This document shows, piece after piece, positions 35,596-60,517 of a stretch of DNA of 64,000 nt (the stretch's first letter is position 1; every line of letters starts with the position of its first letter). The DNA lies in assembly GCF_001949145.1 (NCBI RefSeq), contig NW_019091433.1:210400-274399 (forward strand), read 5' to 3'. The DNA is from Acanthaster planci. Taxonomy: Eukaryota > Echinodermata > Asteroidea > Valvatida > Acanthasteridae. The translations under genes were made by a program, and so were the position numbers. Under the pieces are notes generated by a model. That model had not been told where the DNA came from, did no database searches, and saw only the letters and a list, made by a program, of their open reading frames with translations.

Positions 35596-38500
35596 TTATC
35601 CGGATTCTTGCGAAGATGTGGATGGGGTAGACGATGTGAATCTGGCAGGGGGTGAGGTTGGTGGTGATGATGATGAAGACAAAGCAGACGGATTCAGCAA
35701 TTTCTCCATGTCGAAGTTCCCATCCATCCGCGCCACGTCGGCTGCCGAGAGCCCCTCCTGGCATCTGATGGAGCTGTCCGCTCCGCACTCCTCCACCAGG
35801 AGCCGCGCCACGTCCCGCTGCGCCTCATCGGCCGCGTAGTGTAGCGCCGTCCACCCATCTTCGTCGGTCATGTTCACGTTGACGCCGGCCCTTGCTAATA
35901 ACCTGACTGCGATCACGTTCCCCTCTGCTGTGTAGTGGATGAGTTCTCTGAGAGCCTCTGTTGGGTTTCAAGAAACATCAAAGAACACCTTCAGCTGTGA
36001 GTCGCAATTACCACGCTCTGTGGGTGATTCATCACTTACAAGTTAGAACGTCTGGAATCAGATTCCACTTGGCTCTCAGCAGTATTTTATCATGTGAGCG
36101 CACAAAGCCAGATAGCTCAGTGACAGGTGGAAAGAGTCCATACTTGTAAACTCATTTGATGCCATTTCCATTTTTACCAAACATCAAATGTGTTCATCGG
36201 AAATGAAAGTAAATGTATGCCACCAACCCCACTTAAACTTTACAAATTCTTCAGTAGCAGACGACGTAGTTGACTCCAGATCTCTCATTAAATCCCTGCA
36301 GCAATTCTTTTCATTTGTATAGAGAACAGTTATCACGTGCATTGCTTTACTTTTTTCAAGTTCATTTTCACGTTTCACTCAGCGGTTTCCCCAACAAATA
36401 GCCACTTTAAGTTTCTGAAAGGTCGTGACCGGGATGCGACATTGTCCTGAGACCCAAGATCAGTTTTAAAGCGAGCCTCCACACGCAACTACAGTTTCAA
36501 ATCAGCTACTGGTCCTCCCAGATGTTTCTATAAAGTGAGAACAGGAAACATGCCACGAAAAGCCATAATATATTCGTTCATATAACGCGGGCTCAAAATG
36601 ATAGTTGGCATCTTTGGTGAACTGTTTTGACCAGTAAAAGCACTGCGCAGGAATTGATCACCAGTCCTGCGTTGTTTCACAGCCGTTACTATACCCTCTT
36701 TGTTCCTCTCGAACCTAACCATCTATTCAGACTGAAAATGAATATTTTTAATACGGGATCACGTTCTTTAAACAATGACGGCTTGATAGGAATCATTCCG
36801 GATTTCTATAATTTGATACAACGAGCCATAGGGGAGGGGAGTTCCACGCACAGACAACATACGTGCGCACATAAATGGCAGGTGTTGCATGATACCAACG
36901 TCATAGTAAAATGAGCGTGTCATCTAATGTTAAGTCCTCGGGACACACAGCCAAAGGTATTCTAATGTTATGATGTATAATTTGGTATTTTTGACAACTG
37001 GAATTCGATGTGACGAAGTTGGTGACATGATTGGAGTTAAAGGTCACATTGTTTGACATCCAATCTTGTTGGACTTGACTCAAAAGACCCTGTAACGTAC
37101 AGCCATGCCAACATTCCTCAATGTTTCAGCGCGAGTCAGTCTGCAGAGCTGTTTCAAAAAGGAAGTTAATTGCAGAAAATTTGTCGAACAAATTAGGAGG
37201 AATTCTCTGCATGCCATTGGACACTTCTGGGGTATATCTCTGGTATCAATAGTCCAGTAGAATGAAAATTGAGTCCAAAATTAAGACCTTCATAGACAGT
37301 GAGTCTTCAGTTGACTGGAGGACATAAGGGGAAAACTTGAAATTTGAAAACGCTCCACTTCATTAACAAAATCTAAAAAGTACCGTGGAGTCCAACGTGC
37401 TGAGGATTAGCATGGTTACTTGCACTGTAAAATCTTCCGTATATTAATGAATGACTTCTCTAAATATACATCCTCGGTGCACCAACCAATATACAAAACC
37501 AATATACAAATAAACACATTGGTGCCATCGATTTTGTTCGTGAAAGCACACGGCTGGCAGGTTGACGAAATGTTTACAATCAGCGAATGTTTATTGTTTC
37601 AGGAATGAATCATCGCTGACCTGAATAAGGGAACACACCGTCCTTTTTGTTTCTCATATTACAATATCACAAATCTATATTATTGTTCGGCAGTCGACAC
37701 ACGGCAAAATGCATTGCAATTGTTTGAGCAAGCCTGTTCTCTATCACAGATGTCTGGTCATATAAATGGTGGAACTGAACTAGGCAGTATCAACGAGTTT
37801 CCAACCTATGGCACGTGTATAGAACTTTTATGGTCTCTTAAAGACGAAATGTTGCGTTTTTAACTGTATGCAATCTAAAACAGGTTTACTGTAACTTATT
37901 CAAACCCAAAAAAAGTTCCAACAACCAAAAACTGACAGGTTATGTGTCCAACGGAACTAACCGACTGGTTAGCCTGCGACTGCTTCACTGACTCGATATC
38001 CATTCACCCTATAATCGAACTCACCTGCGGAGTGGCTTAACTACGACCGGGGGGGGGTTGCCCCCAGTGGAAGTGTGTGCGTCCATGGTGCCTCGTTCCT
38101 TCAATTTTGAAATTTTGAAATAATGCACAGCCTTTAGTTATGTACAAGCCACAGTTACTTTGCTTTCCGTGTCCCTCTATAAGTGAGTTTTGATGTTTGC
38201 TTTTTAAAGGTTTTCCACGATAGGTCTTGATTCTGCATAAATGATTAAGTTAAATGTCTTTCCTGATACATTCAACTGCATCTTATGTCTTTCCAGTATT
38301 CCCAATAGGTTGCCAGTTTTTGGTAAGAAGCGTTTTACCACCAAAACCCTGTTTTCTCTCGAGATGTTACATTGATGAAATGTATGTCGGTAAAACGTGG
38401 GCACATCAATATCTTTATCAATAGAGTCGATCACCACAAGGAACAGAATTTCTGTTCTTTAAAAATTCACACGAGCGATTATCGCTTCCTACCTGGGTCA

Positions 38501-38628
38501 TTGACGGAATTGGCCGATGGTAGTTGTTCCCCATCTGACACCGCGTGTTTCTCCAGCCATTGGGGCACGAAGCGTATACGTCTTCTTTTATTAGGATTGC
38601 TTCTGTAGGCCTTGTGTCGACCCATCAT
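35596..38628 (-). CDS. Ankyrin-repeat protein with PP1-docking RIRF motif (PPP1R27-like)
   Basis: Two coding exons on the minus strand: 38493-38628 (45 codons plus one base) and 35596-35957 (ends TAA); phases fit, giving 165 residues. Exon 1 starts MMGRHKAYRSNPNKRRRIRF; the basic stretch leads into R-I-R-F, an RVxF-type protein phosphatase 1 catalytic-subunit docking motif. Exon 2 codes two ankyrin repeats (ALRELIHYTAEGNVIAVRLL, then DEDGWTALHYAADEAQRDVA) and part of a third, ending in a low-complexity Ser/Pro/Thr tail. An RVxF motif just before ankyrin repeats is the plan of the MYPT/PPP1R27 group; human PPP1R27 is 154 aa. Compared with it, the first repeat (about 35 residues) is absent, and a phase 1-1 exon inside the 2.5-kb intron may have escaped me. 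The family call is inference; the motif and repeats are seen. Confidence 0.7.
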
Positions 38629-41092
38629 GTCTGCTTGAAAATCCAGATGTGATTCCGAATTCCGGAAACCTTGGATTAATTACCCTTCAGCTGTGAATGT
38701 ATGGCTAGGTGACATGCGAGAACGTATGTTTAGCTAGCGAGCTAAATATAAACGACGTGCCAAAATTCTTTCAACGCAAGTGGTGAACTTTATTGCATGC
38801 ACAATGTAGAAAAGCGGTGACCTTTTGATGACTCAGGTATGAAACAGTATCTCGGGAGCTGAACTCTGATGCGTTGCTGGGCAACACACAGGCGTTTCTT
38901 TTCAATCAACTTGTTAACTGCCCGATATATAACAAAGTACAGTAGGCCAGTTTGATAATGGGGTCGTTAATGTGTAACTGCATGCTTACTGAGCTAAGCC
39001 TACTGAACTACGGGAAGTTGATTAACCCTTTGATGAGTGAGTCAAAGGAAGAAATGTTTCCATCAAGATTACAAGTTTCGCACGAATGTTATGCCCCAGA
39101 AATGTACAAATAGTCTTTGGAAGTGTTTATTCAAAGTGACACACAGGTAACACGTTTGTGCTCGTAACCGACAATCGAAACGAAATTTGGTCTAAGAAAA
39201 TAAACCACGACCAAACTCAAAAATTCGGTGTACCAGGGTTCTTTAGAAAATGCCCGCCTACGCGTCTATCCTATTGTGTTTTCATGTTTACTCAAACTTG
39301 ATATCTTGAAGCAATCTGGGTCTTGCTGGAACGCATGCTTTGACTGAAAAAAAAGAAGAAAATGATGAATGGCCTGGTGACTTCGTCAGTCGATAAAGAA
39401 CGTGAAAGACGATTAGAAGCCCCCCAAGTCTGCTGACTTTCAAAGTTTTTTTCGCCTTCACTGGAGGCGTTTTCCCTTCAAAATGTAGAATTGCTAGTTC
39501 AAGTTCTTTTACTTTTGCCTATTCTCTCCCTTTAACACACACACACACGCATGGGCAGATCCAGAACCATCTGGGGGCCGGGGGAGGACTTGTTCGGGGG
39601 GGGGCAAATTTGGGATTTTTTCACGTAACCTTACGTAGCCTTTTTTGAGGGGTGAAGTTACTTTTTGATGCTTTTTGTACACTTTTGGAAGGGAAATGAA
39701 AAATACCAAATATTACCTTCCCTTCATTAGTGTCTCTGTAGTTAATTATATGGTTCATATTTCTGGCCGACCCTTATGTTTGTTACAACCACGAAAAAAC
39801 TTTTTATGCGACCAACCCTGTCTGGAGTTTCCAATCAAGATAAAAGAAATAATAAAAAAGGATAATTTTAAGAATTTCTAGGCACAAACGAGTAATGTTT
39901 TTATCTCCCCCGACCGACCCGACCCTCTTTCAAGTAAAAAAAAAAGAGAAGCATACAGTTATCTATACGAACTACGGGCACCCTTATTAACAGAAAGGTT
40001 TTGTTGGGAGGAGGCTCCACGGCCCCAGTGCGGGATCTATATTTTACAATGATGATGAGTTTGCCACCGAGTCGACGATCCTGGTCTTTTAACCAAACGA
40101 CCACCCTATAGTGAAGTCTTTGAAATTACATCCAAACCACAAATGCAATTTCATCTTATTACTTTTTGTTCTCTTGCAGTAGAAACATTGATGACGATGC
40201 TTAGTTTTTGGCTAAATTTACTGTCTTATAGTAAAGTGACTGGTTGTCGACAGCTCAATAAAAGTGCCTTCTATTTAACCTCAGTTAAACCTTTCATCAC
40301 AACCTTCTCAACGCAATGGATTGATGAGTTAAACTAAGAAATTAAGTTATCTTCGAGTAGGTCTAGGGCTTGTATGTTTTTCACCGGAAACATTCTTGCC
40401 TCCTCCCAAATCCCCTTCTGTTTTTGAATTGCCGCGCAACGTCCATCTCGAAACATGATGTTTAGGCCCAAGACTCACAGGCCTCGGGTCATCATGATAG
40501 GCCTAAAAGGTATACACATATTTGACGAACAGGTGAGCAGGGGTTTTGTTCTGGATTTTGAAACAAAAGTTCTCAAGATGAAGTTTGGATGAAGCCTTTT
40601 TCGAAGATGATGCGGCCTCCTGTTTTGTCTGCTTGCCAATGGCGATGACGGATGACCATGTATTCTGTGGGCTCCAGGTCATCGTTTATTGATTCCCAGG
40701 GATCGCAGACTTATCGGTCATCGACACGCACGCACTGTGCACCCCGAGGTCAACGAATTATTCTGAGGTTTGGGGGAATCGAGAGCTGCATTCATCATCA
40801 AGCGAGTCCATACAACAGGGGCACACACCAACGCTTAAAAAGGGGGGTCGTGACGAGAAAGAGACATTGCCTGATGAATGGCACCGGTGATTGAGCCGTG
40901 GATGTTGGGCAGGTAGCGTGTCGGACGCGGGGTAAGAAGGAAGGCAACCGTAAAATCACTCCAGTGAGGCCCTGCAGGGTTCGCTTTGGCACGGACTCGA
41001 CTGTGCTGCTGGCCACGCTACACCTGGATAATTTGTAGGTGTCTGGAAAGTGCATCATGGACATTTGCTCCCCTAACACCAGAGAAAGCAAG
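38629..41092. other. Shared upstream region of ankyrin gene and PTGR2
   Basis: Divergent spacer of about 2.4 kb. It contains a short CA run (39534-39548), G-rich runs near 39570-39605 and no supported exon. The phrase GGGCAGATCCAG at 39554 resembles an inverse phrase at 50699 (GGATCTGCCCCTG), probably debris of one repeat family. Core promoters must lie here, but I see no decisive motif. Confidence 0.4.
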
Positions 41093-52876
<11,784 letters not shown>

Positions 52877-55800
52877 CCTTCGACCACACAACATGAAAGG
52901 TCGTTGATACATATGCATAATCAGATCATTTTTTAAATTGACAGTCCAATGGCAGTTGGACCCAGGATGGGGTATAGATGTAGAGAGTTATCTGGTACCA
53001 AGAGTTCTCTTGTTGTCAAAGCAATATACAGAACCAGTCACAAGACCATTCAGAAGACCGGTCATAAGTTCCACCATGAACAGTGACAAAAGAATGCTTT
53101 TGTCGCAGTTCATTTGAATAGCTGGTGACTTGAATTCATGCTGGGGGTCTTGTGTTGGTCTTCGGGGGTCTAGACTACAACATTGGGTACCGTTGTTATC
53201 TGGTTTAGAGTGTGTACAGTCAGTGTTCATCGGAATGTACACCAAGCCATATTGGTTTCCCATGGGTGTTAGGGCAGTGGCATCAAGTGACAAGTAGGCT
53301 GCCAACCTTTTTGTCATCAATAGTGGAACGTACTGCTGTTCAAAGTTTCAATTTATTATCACAAATAGGTTATTTGGGAGACACTTTGTGGTAAATTTTT
53401 CAACCGTAGGGAGACACTGGTCTTTAGGTAGACATTTCAAATGCTCCAACTACCAGAAGGAGGCCGAGTTTTGCAGTCCAAATTTTGAGAGATGATAGAT
53501 TAGGGTCTAAAATGAAAACATGCAAAGTTTGGTTAAGGTTGCATTAGGGAATATTGAATTATGGGACGGTACAGTTGGAAAACTTTTGTGCATATTCTGA
53601 TGGGAATGTCTCCCTAACGACCCATTTTCGAACTATTGCTATTACAAGTTAAATCTAGATTCCCTTCAGTGTTCAAATTGATAAAAGTGCACTCTTTCAG
53701 GGAGTTTTTGGCCTTTACAGCAGGTGGAAATGTGACTCTGCTGCCTATTTAAGATCCATTTATTGATAATTTCTCTGTTGTGAAAGAAATATTGGGCCCA
53801 CTTTACATGGCAGTCACTGGTGATGTGTCTTGTATGGTACAGTGCACAAAATATTTTTCTCATGTTTTGTGTGGCAGAGTTGTGATCCAGTCCAATTGAA
53901 ATTCATATCACGAGTCACCTCACAAGCAATTTCACAATGCCACCATATTCAGGAAGTGACACACGGGGTTAATACTCAACTACCTTTGCTATAACAAAGG
54001 CATTCCAACATTAGCTCGCAGTCGGTAGCACTTTGTCAAAGCGACAAGTAGGGGGGGCTGGACAAAGCCAAAGTATTGATAGGAAAACCATTGTGATAGT
54101 TCTTTGAACAGCTTGTCGCTCAACTTGAGATTGTGTGACTTGTGGTCTACTTCGGATTAACAGGTCGGGATGTGCACCTGACTGGTATGTACACCTTCAT
54201 CTTTGTGTCATGTAGAAATGAAGTATGGCAGGGTGAAAGAGAGGGCCTCTTTTGCCCAATGAAAACCCTAGTTACTTAATTTCTGCTTGAAACAGAGAAG
54301 TGTGTGCAAGTGCTTGTACGGCACTCTTAAGCATTTTAATCCAGCCATCCGCTACCCTTTGGCTATTCACCTCGAGCAGAAGCACTCCCTCGTTGGTTGA
54401 GAAGAGCCGCGTTGGTTGGAAGTGCTCAGTTTATTGGTAGCGATGTTACTATGACCCATGCATTTCCTTGTCGTTTGTGAACCAGTGAAGTTCATTGCCG
54501 ACCAGTGAAGCCGCCATTGCCAAGAAAATAGCGCCCTCACTTGGTCCAGCTCAAAGCCAGTAGGAATGCTTCTTGACATCAAATCTTGATCTAGATTTGG
54601 CTTGTTTGTATGAATGACCTCTGGCACCCTGGTAGTCAGCACATCCTTGCTAATAAAATTTCCAATTTACGTAGCACTGTGTCTCTGTCTTGCAGTGAGT
54701 AATGGAGTAGGCAGATCTAAGCTAAAGATTCTGGGGCCAAACTGAAAGCTAATCGAAAACCACAGTAGCCACTTTTTTAATACTAAAATTTTAGCAACTC
54801 AGTAAAACTTCAAAAGAGTTCAGTGCAGTGTTTTAAGCTTATCGTCAGTATGTATATATAATTGTTCCGTACAGATGAAGTATCCAAAGGTACAAAAAAT
54901 GTATATTCCTTGCGACCATGTTTAATACTGATGGAGTCTGATAAGATGCAATTTTGTGTACTGTAAGAAAATGGGGATGGCCCTTTTTGGAAGACCAACT
55001 TGTTCAACTTCCATTACTCCTCATCGAGGTGCCGTGTACTTTGTATAGTATCAGGTGATAAAAAAGCATTTGAAATTTCTTCCATATTGCGAGGCTGTGG
55101 ATAAGGTCATTGTGAGCCAGTAATTTGTATTAGTGATAGCTTTTGTACTTGTCTGTGACAGGCAATTTGTATATTTACCGTTTTCCTCAACATTTTCTTA
55201 CCATCTGTTTTCAAAATGATATCCACGTACTGCAGGAAAGAGTATTTATCAGCTTATTAATCAACAATGTAAGTCTTTCTCACAATTTGAAGTATTTTGA
55301 TGCAAAGAACATTCAGAACTACTGCTTGTAAGAGTGGGACTCTACCTCGGGTAAGACTTGATGCTCTGTGCAACTGATTTTGTGTATTATCTTACATTTA
55401 ATCATTCAAGCTTCACTCCAGTGAGCAATTCACAATAGTGCGCCACCAAGAGTTTGCAACGCGTTGGCCAATCACAATGAGCCAAATTTGTCGACCCTTT
55501 CCAAATGCACATTGGATCGACAAATTTCACACCTTGGAGGCGCACTATTGTGAAATGCCCGTATTCAGAGTACCACCGGTTCTTTTCAGAACCCCACATA
55601 CTCAAAAAGAGATATATCCATGGTGCTACCACAAAGCTATCTAGTTTACGTTAATGGTTACACACAAAAAAATGAAGCGTGAACCTCCAAGATTTTTCTT
55701 GGAGGGGTTGAGCAGGGGCAGAAGCCCCCTCACTACTGGGAGAGGGGTTCTGTGTGAGCCATAGTCTTTGTTCGAGACGTTTTTATAGATGTAGGCAACA

Positions 55801-56857
55801 ATGTTCAGTTTTCTTAATGTATTCCTGTTTTCAGACCAGATTTTAATGTGCACACAGGCTGAATTTGCTTATTGCAAGCTTGGTATAAAACCTAAGGATG
55901 TGTGTCTACCATGGCTTGCTATAATATTGCTGCATATAACTGCCTCACTTGTGTTATGTAAAGGTTCCTTTTTGTAACATTACCTGTACAAGCTAATTGT
56001 TATGTAATCTTTTGTGTAATCGAATATGCCTGTCATTAGACACACACAATACTATTTGTGCCTCCTTTGTAATTGATGTAAATTGGAGCCAATGTATATA
56101 GCCACATTTTGTTAATGGCAAAAAATTCACTTTGTGTACACAGTATGAAATGTCCTCTTATCATGCCTTCACACGTACTGTATTGGTAGTCCCCCCAAAA
56201 TGGCAAAATTGCATTTGCCGTAGCTGTCAATTTATTTGTATTCACGTAACTGCCAACAGAATCCTGTTGCACCTGAAATATATCGTGCCTGAGAAGTAAT
56301 AGCTTTATTTAATTTATGTAATAAGTGTACAAGTACAGATCAATTATAACGATTTTACACCAATAATGGCTGCTGAAGATGCTACGACTCAGTCTGTAAA
56401 TACGCTAATTTAGTGGCTTTCATGAAACATTTTTATTCTTGGATCAGAGTCGTGGTCCTGTGGTGTTGTGATGGTAGTCTTAATTAAACTTGTATTTCAA
56501 AGCTTGCCGGGAAATTCCGTGGCTTATGTTCCTGAATGAGGCTATTGACAAAGACGGACTTTGTACATACATGTAGGTGCGAAGAGTGCTGCTCTTAGTC
56601 GAGGAGTGCAAGGGGGATGGTCTTATCCAGAGCTAGAAAATAAGGCAAGAGAAGTATTGATACACCTCAGGACCTAAAAGTAGTCTTTGGTCAGGTAACT
56701 GGCATCCCTGCTTAGTTGGCCTATATGGACATACATTTGTCTCATGGAGTGAGAGCATGTTCCATGAAAGTGCCTGGTAGAAAAAAAAACAATGCTTGGT
56801 AAATTGGTGTGTTTAAGGACAATTATACAAAAGCCCACTATTGCTAGAAAGTGTATG
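52877..56857. other. PTGR2 3' flank, no gene
   Basis: AT-rich sequence after the PTGR2 stop. AATAAA at 54652-54657 is a plausible distal poly(A) signal. One palindromic element is at 55423-55560. I support no exon on either strand here; the open frames are short, overlap on both strands and lack splice logic. Confidence 0.45.
55423..55560. mobile_element. 138-bp palindromic MITE
   Basis: The left end GCAATTCACAATAGTGCGCC followed by ACCAAG is answered by CTTGGAGGCGCACTATTGTG then AAATGCCC on the right. Inner segments AAATTTGTCGACCC and GGATCGACAAATTT also pair. Foldback MITE without coding capacity. Confidence 0.7.
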
Positions 56858-57335
56858 TTTTCAAATATGAAAGCAGTTTTTGTGATTTTGAGATTTTTTT
56901 CAGTTCACTTTCACAAGATCTATTTTTTGCAGCATTTGTTTTTATGAGATGTATTCCTTTTCAAGTTCATTGTGCATACAACCTCACTCTGTATGCTCTG
57001 TCTATACAACCTGCTGGTCTGACACAACAAATACCCTCAATTTGCCTAAGGCATCTTGCAAACTTTACTCTTCGTTTACTCATTAAACAAATCTGGAAAG
57101 GTATACTTTTCTTCTCAGAAACATATCTCCTAAAATGACTGTGGAAAAAAAACCTCATAAACATTAATTTTATAAATGTACTGTAGAAGTGAACTTGAAA
57201 AAACATCTCACCAAAAATACTGTTTCTGATAATAGGTATCTTAGAACAAACTTGAAAAATATATCTCCTAAGAACACACTTTGAAAAGTGAATCTCATAA
57301 AAATGAAAAAGAAAATTCACTTTTTTAAAACGTAT
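56858..57335. repeat. Foldback cluster of ~55-bp related units
   Basis: The left arm (about 56858-56975) has TTTTTATGAGATGTATTCC and TTTTCAAGTTCATTG. The right arm (about 57105-57335) has several reverse-oriented diverged copies: AGTGAACTTGAAAAAACATC, ACTTGAAAAATATATCTCC and AGTGAATCTCATAAAAATG. Multiple tandem units in opposite orientation around a unique centre. Confidence 0.55.
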
Positions 57336-58662
57336 ACTTAATGGAACTAGTGGGCTTTCATTATTATTATATATTTGGTAATGACACCAAGGATTCCTCA
57401 AAAGTGCTCTAGGCACTGTAGCTTGCAAGCCTGAAGAAACCTTTCATACCAATCTTGACACGTGGGCTGGAAACCTACATGCGCTAAGCAAATATCTTCT
57501 TCGCGTTAGCAAATTTCTTTTAACAGCTCTGAAAAGTTTGTGCACGTTCAGTGGAAAAGTGTTCGAGAGGACCACTGTGTGATGTAAGCATGCAAACCCC
57601 AGCTGGAATGCCAAGTGTCCTTCATTAGCTCGTATTAGCTTCACATAGCCCAAAGTGAACTTCTGCAGACTTCCTTGTGTCTCTCAACAAGAGACAGTTG
57701 GGCACGTGCAAGTGGCCCAGTTCAGTGGAGGCCTAGAGGGGATTATCTAATCACCTGTCTATTCAATGCTTCAGTTGTGTTCATTTCTCACTCATGACAG
57801 CCTTCTTAGAGGTACATGCTTTTGCTCCACAAGGATGTGTCAGTCATCCCTTAGTTCATACTGAATCAAACTGACACCTCTGTGATCATGTATTGCAAAG
57901 AGTCAATTTGAGAAACACTGTTTTTGAGAGGTCCTTTTGTCACAGTTAAAAGCACTAAATTCTTATTTTCACTGGTGAATTATGAAAATGTGAAGTTGTT
58001 AACATACGTAAACAAAGTTGATAATTATGTAAACAAGTGAAATTATCTTGAAAATTGGGGAAATGTGTAGAGCTGTATTAAAAGAATTCACTGTCTGCTC
58101 CCAAGAACAAATATATGTAGTTTTAATGAATCTTTGTACTTTCATTCTGAAGTACACTGAAAAAATATTGTACATATTGTGTGTACATACTTAATGAGTA
58201 ACTGTCATAACTGAGAAAATAAATCACTCTCAAAAGTAACAACACTTGAACAACTGCAGATCTTAATTTGAGTCGTCAGCAGTCACCCCCCCCAAAGTTT
58301 AATGATTATGATTTATGATTTTTCTTTGAATCAGCCAATTTTTTGGAGGAAGGTCTCATGTATGCCACTAAAAAACTGAAAAATGTAGCAAGTTGTGTGG
58401 TTCTGAATTTCCTCCCTTTTTCCGAGTTCCCTGCACCAACTAAGAATCTTGAGCATCACAAGAATCAGTAATGTGTCAGTAATCTGTCTCACATCCTTCA
58501 AGTTCCATGGCCAGGGATGTCGAAAATAACACCCGATCCACTGGCAAATAACCGCCAATGAGAACATTACATTGTATTATGAACTGGAGCCTGTATGGCA
58601 GCACATTTGTATACATGGTGCACACCTAGACCTTTCTCGCGTCCCTTGTATTTGAGACTTCA
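57336..58662. other. Spacer, no gene seen
   Basis: Intergenic AT-rich sequence between the convergent PTGR2 and TMX1 genes. AATAAA at 58218-58223 (plus) is present, but its owner is uncertain. No exon, RNA gene or clear mobile element identified. Confidence 0.4.
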
Positions 58663-58790
58663 ACTTTACTGCAATACCTGCAATGAGATCTGTAACTTTA
58701 CTGCAACACCTGCAATGAGATCTGTAACTTTATTGCAATACCTGCCATGAGATCTGTAACTTTACTGCAATACCTGCAATGAGATCTGTA
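58663..58790. repeat. Tandem repeat, 32 bp x 4
   Basis: Four adjacent copies starting at 58663, 58695, 58727 and 58759. Each reads ACTTTACTGCAATACC then TGCAATGAGATCTGTA with 0-1 substitutions per copy. A compact, recent minisatellite. Confidence 0.95.
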
Positions 58791-60517
58791 CATGTTTCCA
58801 TTGTGCATCTGCTGTGTACTGTACATTCTTAATTCACATCAATATAATGTCACACACTTGTTCCACTTTAATGGGGACCACACACATCAGCTGCTGTAGC
58901 AATTATAGGAAAACAAGGTTGTTGAAAACTCACCAAATCTCGCCCCAAATTTTTTTAACAAATCTTCCCAAGTCAAAGCCAGGGCACACATCCACAAAAT
59001 CACTACTAGCAGTGTTGTCAGGAGTAACTGAAGTTTGGTACTTGAGTTATTTTAAGTGGCTCAAGTTGGGTGTGGTCTTCTGAAGAAGGGGACACAAGTT
59101 GGATCGAGTCAGTTACAGTGACTTGAGTGGAATCACAAAAAACTGTGACCTGGATCGGCCTTGAGCTGAGTCACTAATGGAAATCATTACAACTCTGATT
59201 AATAAACACTATAAAAAAAGTCCTGTTGATTGTGTTCCCTAAATCTGTCTTGCTGAATGTTATTTGTCAACTGGCTGGGTGCGAGACGATTTTGGTTTCC
59301 ATCCTCACTTTTATTATTTTAAACATCTGGCTTATACCACTCAGATATAATTAATCACAAATTTAAAATTGTTCGTCATTGAAAATTGCATCAATTTGTG
59401 ATGAACTTTTATTTCATTGCTTTCATTTTTATTCTTAAATTTCCCAATCAAAAAAGTTAACTTCACTTTCAATTCAACATGGCAAATTCATGACTTAAGG
59501 CCAAGCACTGCACTGGAGTGCTCACCATCTCACAAAAGAGACTCCAAGTATTTCATCAAGAAAGTAAAGCAAATGCAGTACTAAAAAGACATGCAGATAA
59601 TGATGTATGGTAGCAAATGAAATTAACCACAATGACCGGTAAAAACCCTCCAATTTACCACTTCAGTGCTGATGTTTTCCATGCAGTAAAAACCTTAAAA
59701 CTACAAAACTTTTGTTGAATAAAATACAGGACTAGGTCAAAGACTAAATGCATGATGCAAAATATATAATAGGAAGCACAGAGAAATATATACCACAGCT
59801 AACCAATGTTTCCACAGATAGTTACGAAATACAAAAGATCCTGAAATTGAAAAGAATTTTGGCAAGGATTAAAACTTCAATGAGATCATCATTTTGTGGA
59901 GTGACACTTAATTTAATTTAAAGAATACAATCACTTTCAAGCTTCATTCCTTTCCTAACTTTCTAGCCCCTAAAACTTGCATTCAATGTAATGCTAAGTT
60001 GCATTACATTGAATCTGGATACCAAAGTGCCGCCAACATTTAAAAAATTGCACCCCCATCATCCGCGGCATGCAAATGAAACCAATGTTCACTTTTATTT
60101 GGTAACATATCCTGTGGAGGACGATGCATGGGAGATTACATTGTAAACTCTTAGCATTGTGTGTATGCATCCGAGGTGTCCAGTTCTGAGTAGGAGGAAT
60201 TTACAAAATCATCAAACCAATGTGCAGCAGAGAACCGAGACTATTCAGTTTTTGTGATGAGGTCTGATGATCGTTTGCTTCAGTACCACCTTTTCATCGG
60301 CTGTCCATGCAACTTGCTCAGACGCTATCTCTCTGTTGGTCTGCTGCCATCTCACTTCCGCAAATAAGAAAGCTGCGTGACAAATCCACGGTAGGTGCCG
60401 CACAAATTACAAAAAAATACCCAACATCCCATGGCTTTGAGCTTCAATCTTAAAAAAAAAAAGTGGAGAACTTCCACTCAATCCATGGAAACAAAAAGAG
60501 ACCAGGAGATATGCTAC
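58791..60517. other. Spacer / TMX1 3' UTR side
   Basis: Contains a GAGTC-type degenerate repeat (about 59030-59180) and a perfect hairpin at 59981-60014. TTTATT at 60094-60099 is an AATAAA on the minus strand and a candidate TMX1 poly(A) signal about 420 bp beyond the stop. No coding exon supported. Confidence 0.4.
59981..60014. repeat. Perfect 14-bp stem hairpin
   Basis: ATTCAATGTAATGC, loop TAAGTT, GCATTACATTGAAT. In the probable 3' untranslated region of TMX1 (minus strand) or just beyond it. Confidence 0.9.

Noticed and set aside
35453-35839. Plus-strand open frame of 128 codons
   Set aside because: Antisense shadow of the ankyrin exon on the minus strand, which has recognisable repeats.
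37990-38110. Possible middle exon of the ankyrin gene (donor-like CTCCGCAG|GTGAGT on the minus strand)
   Set aside because: The phase does not fit between the two known exons and the in-phase reading contains a stop; there is no ankyrin-like sequence.
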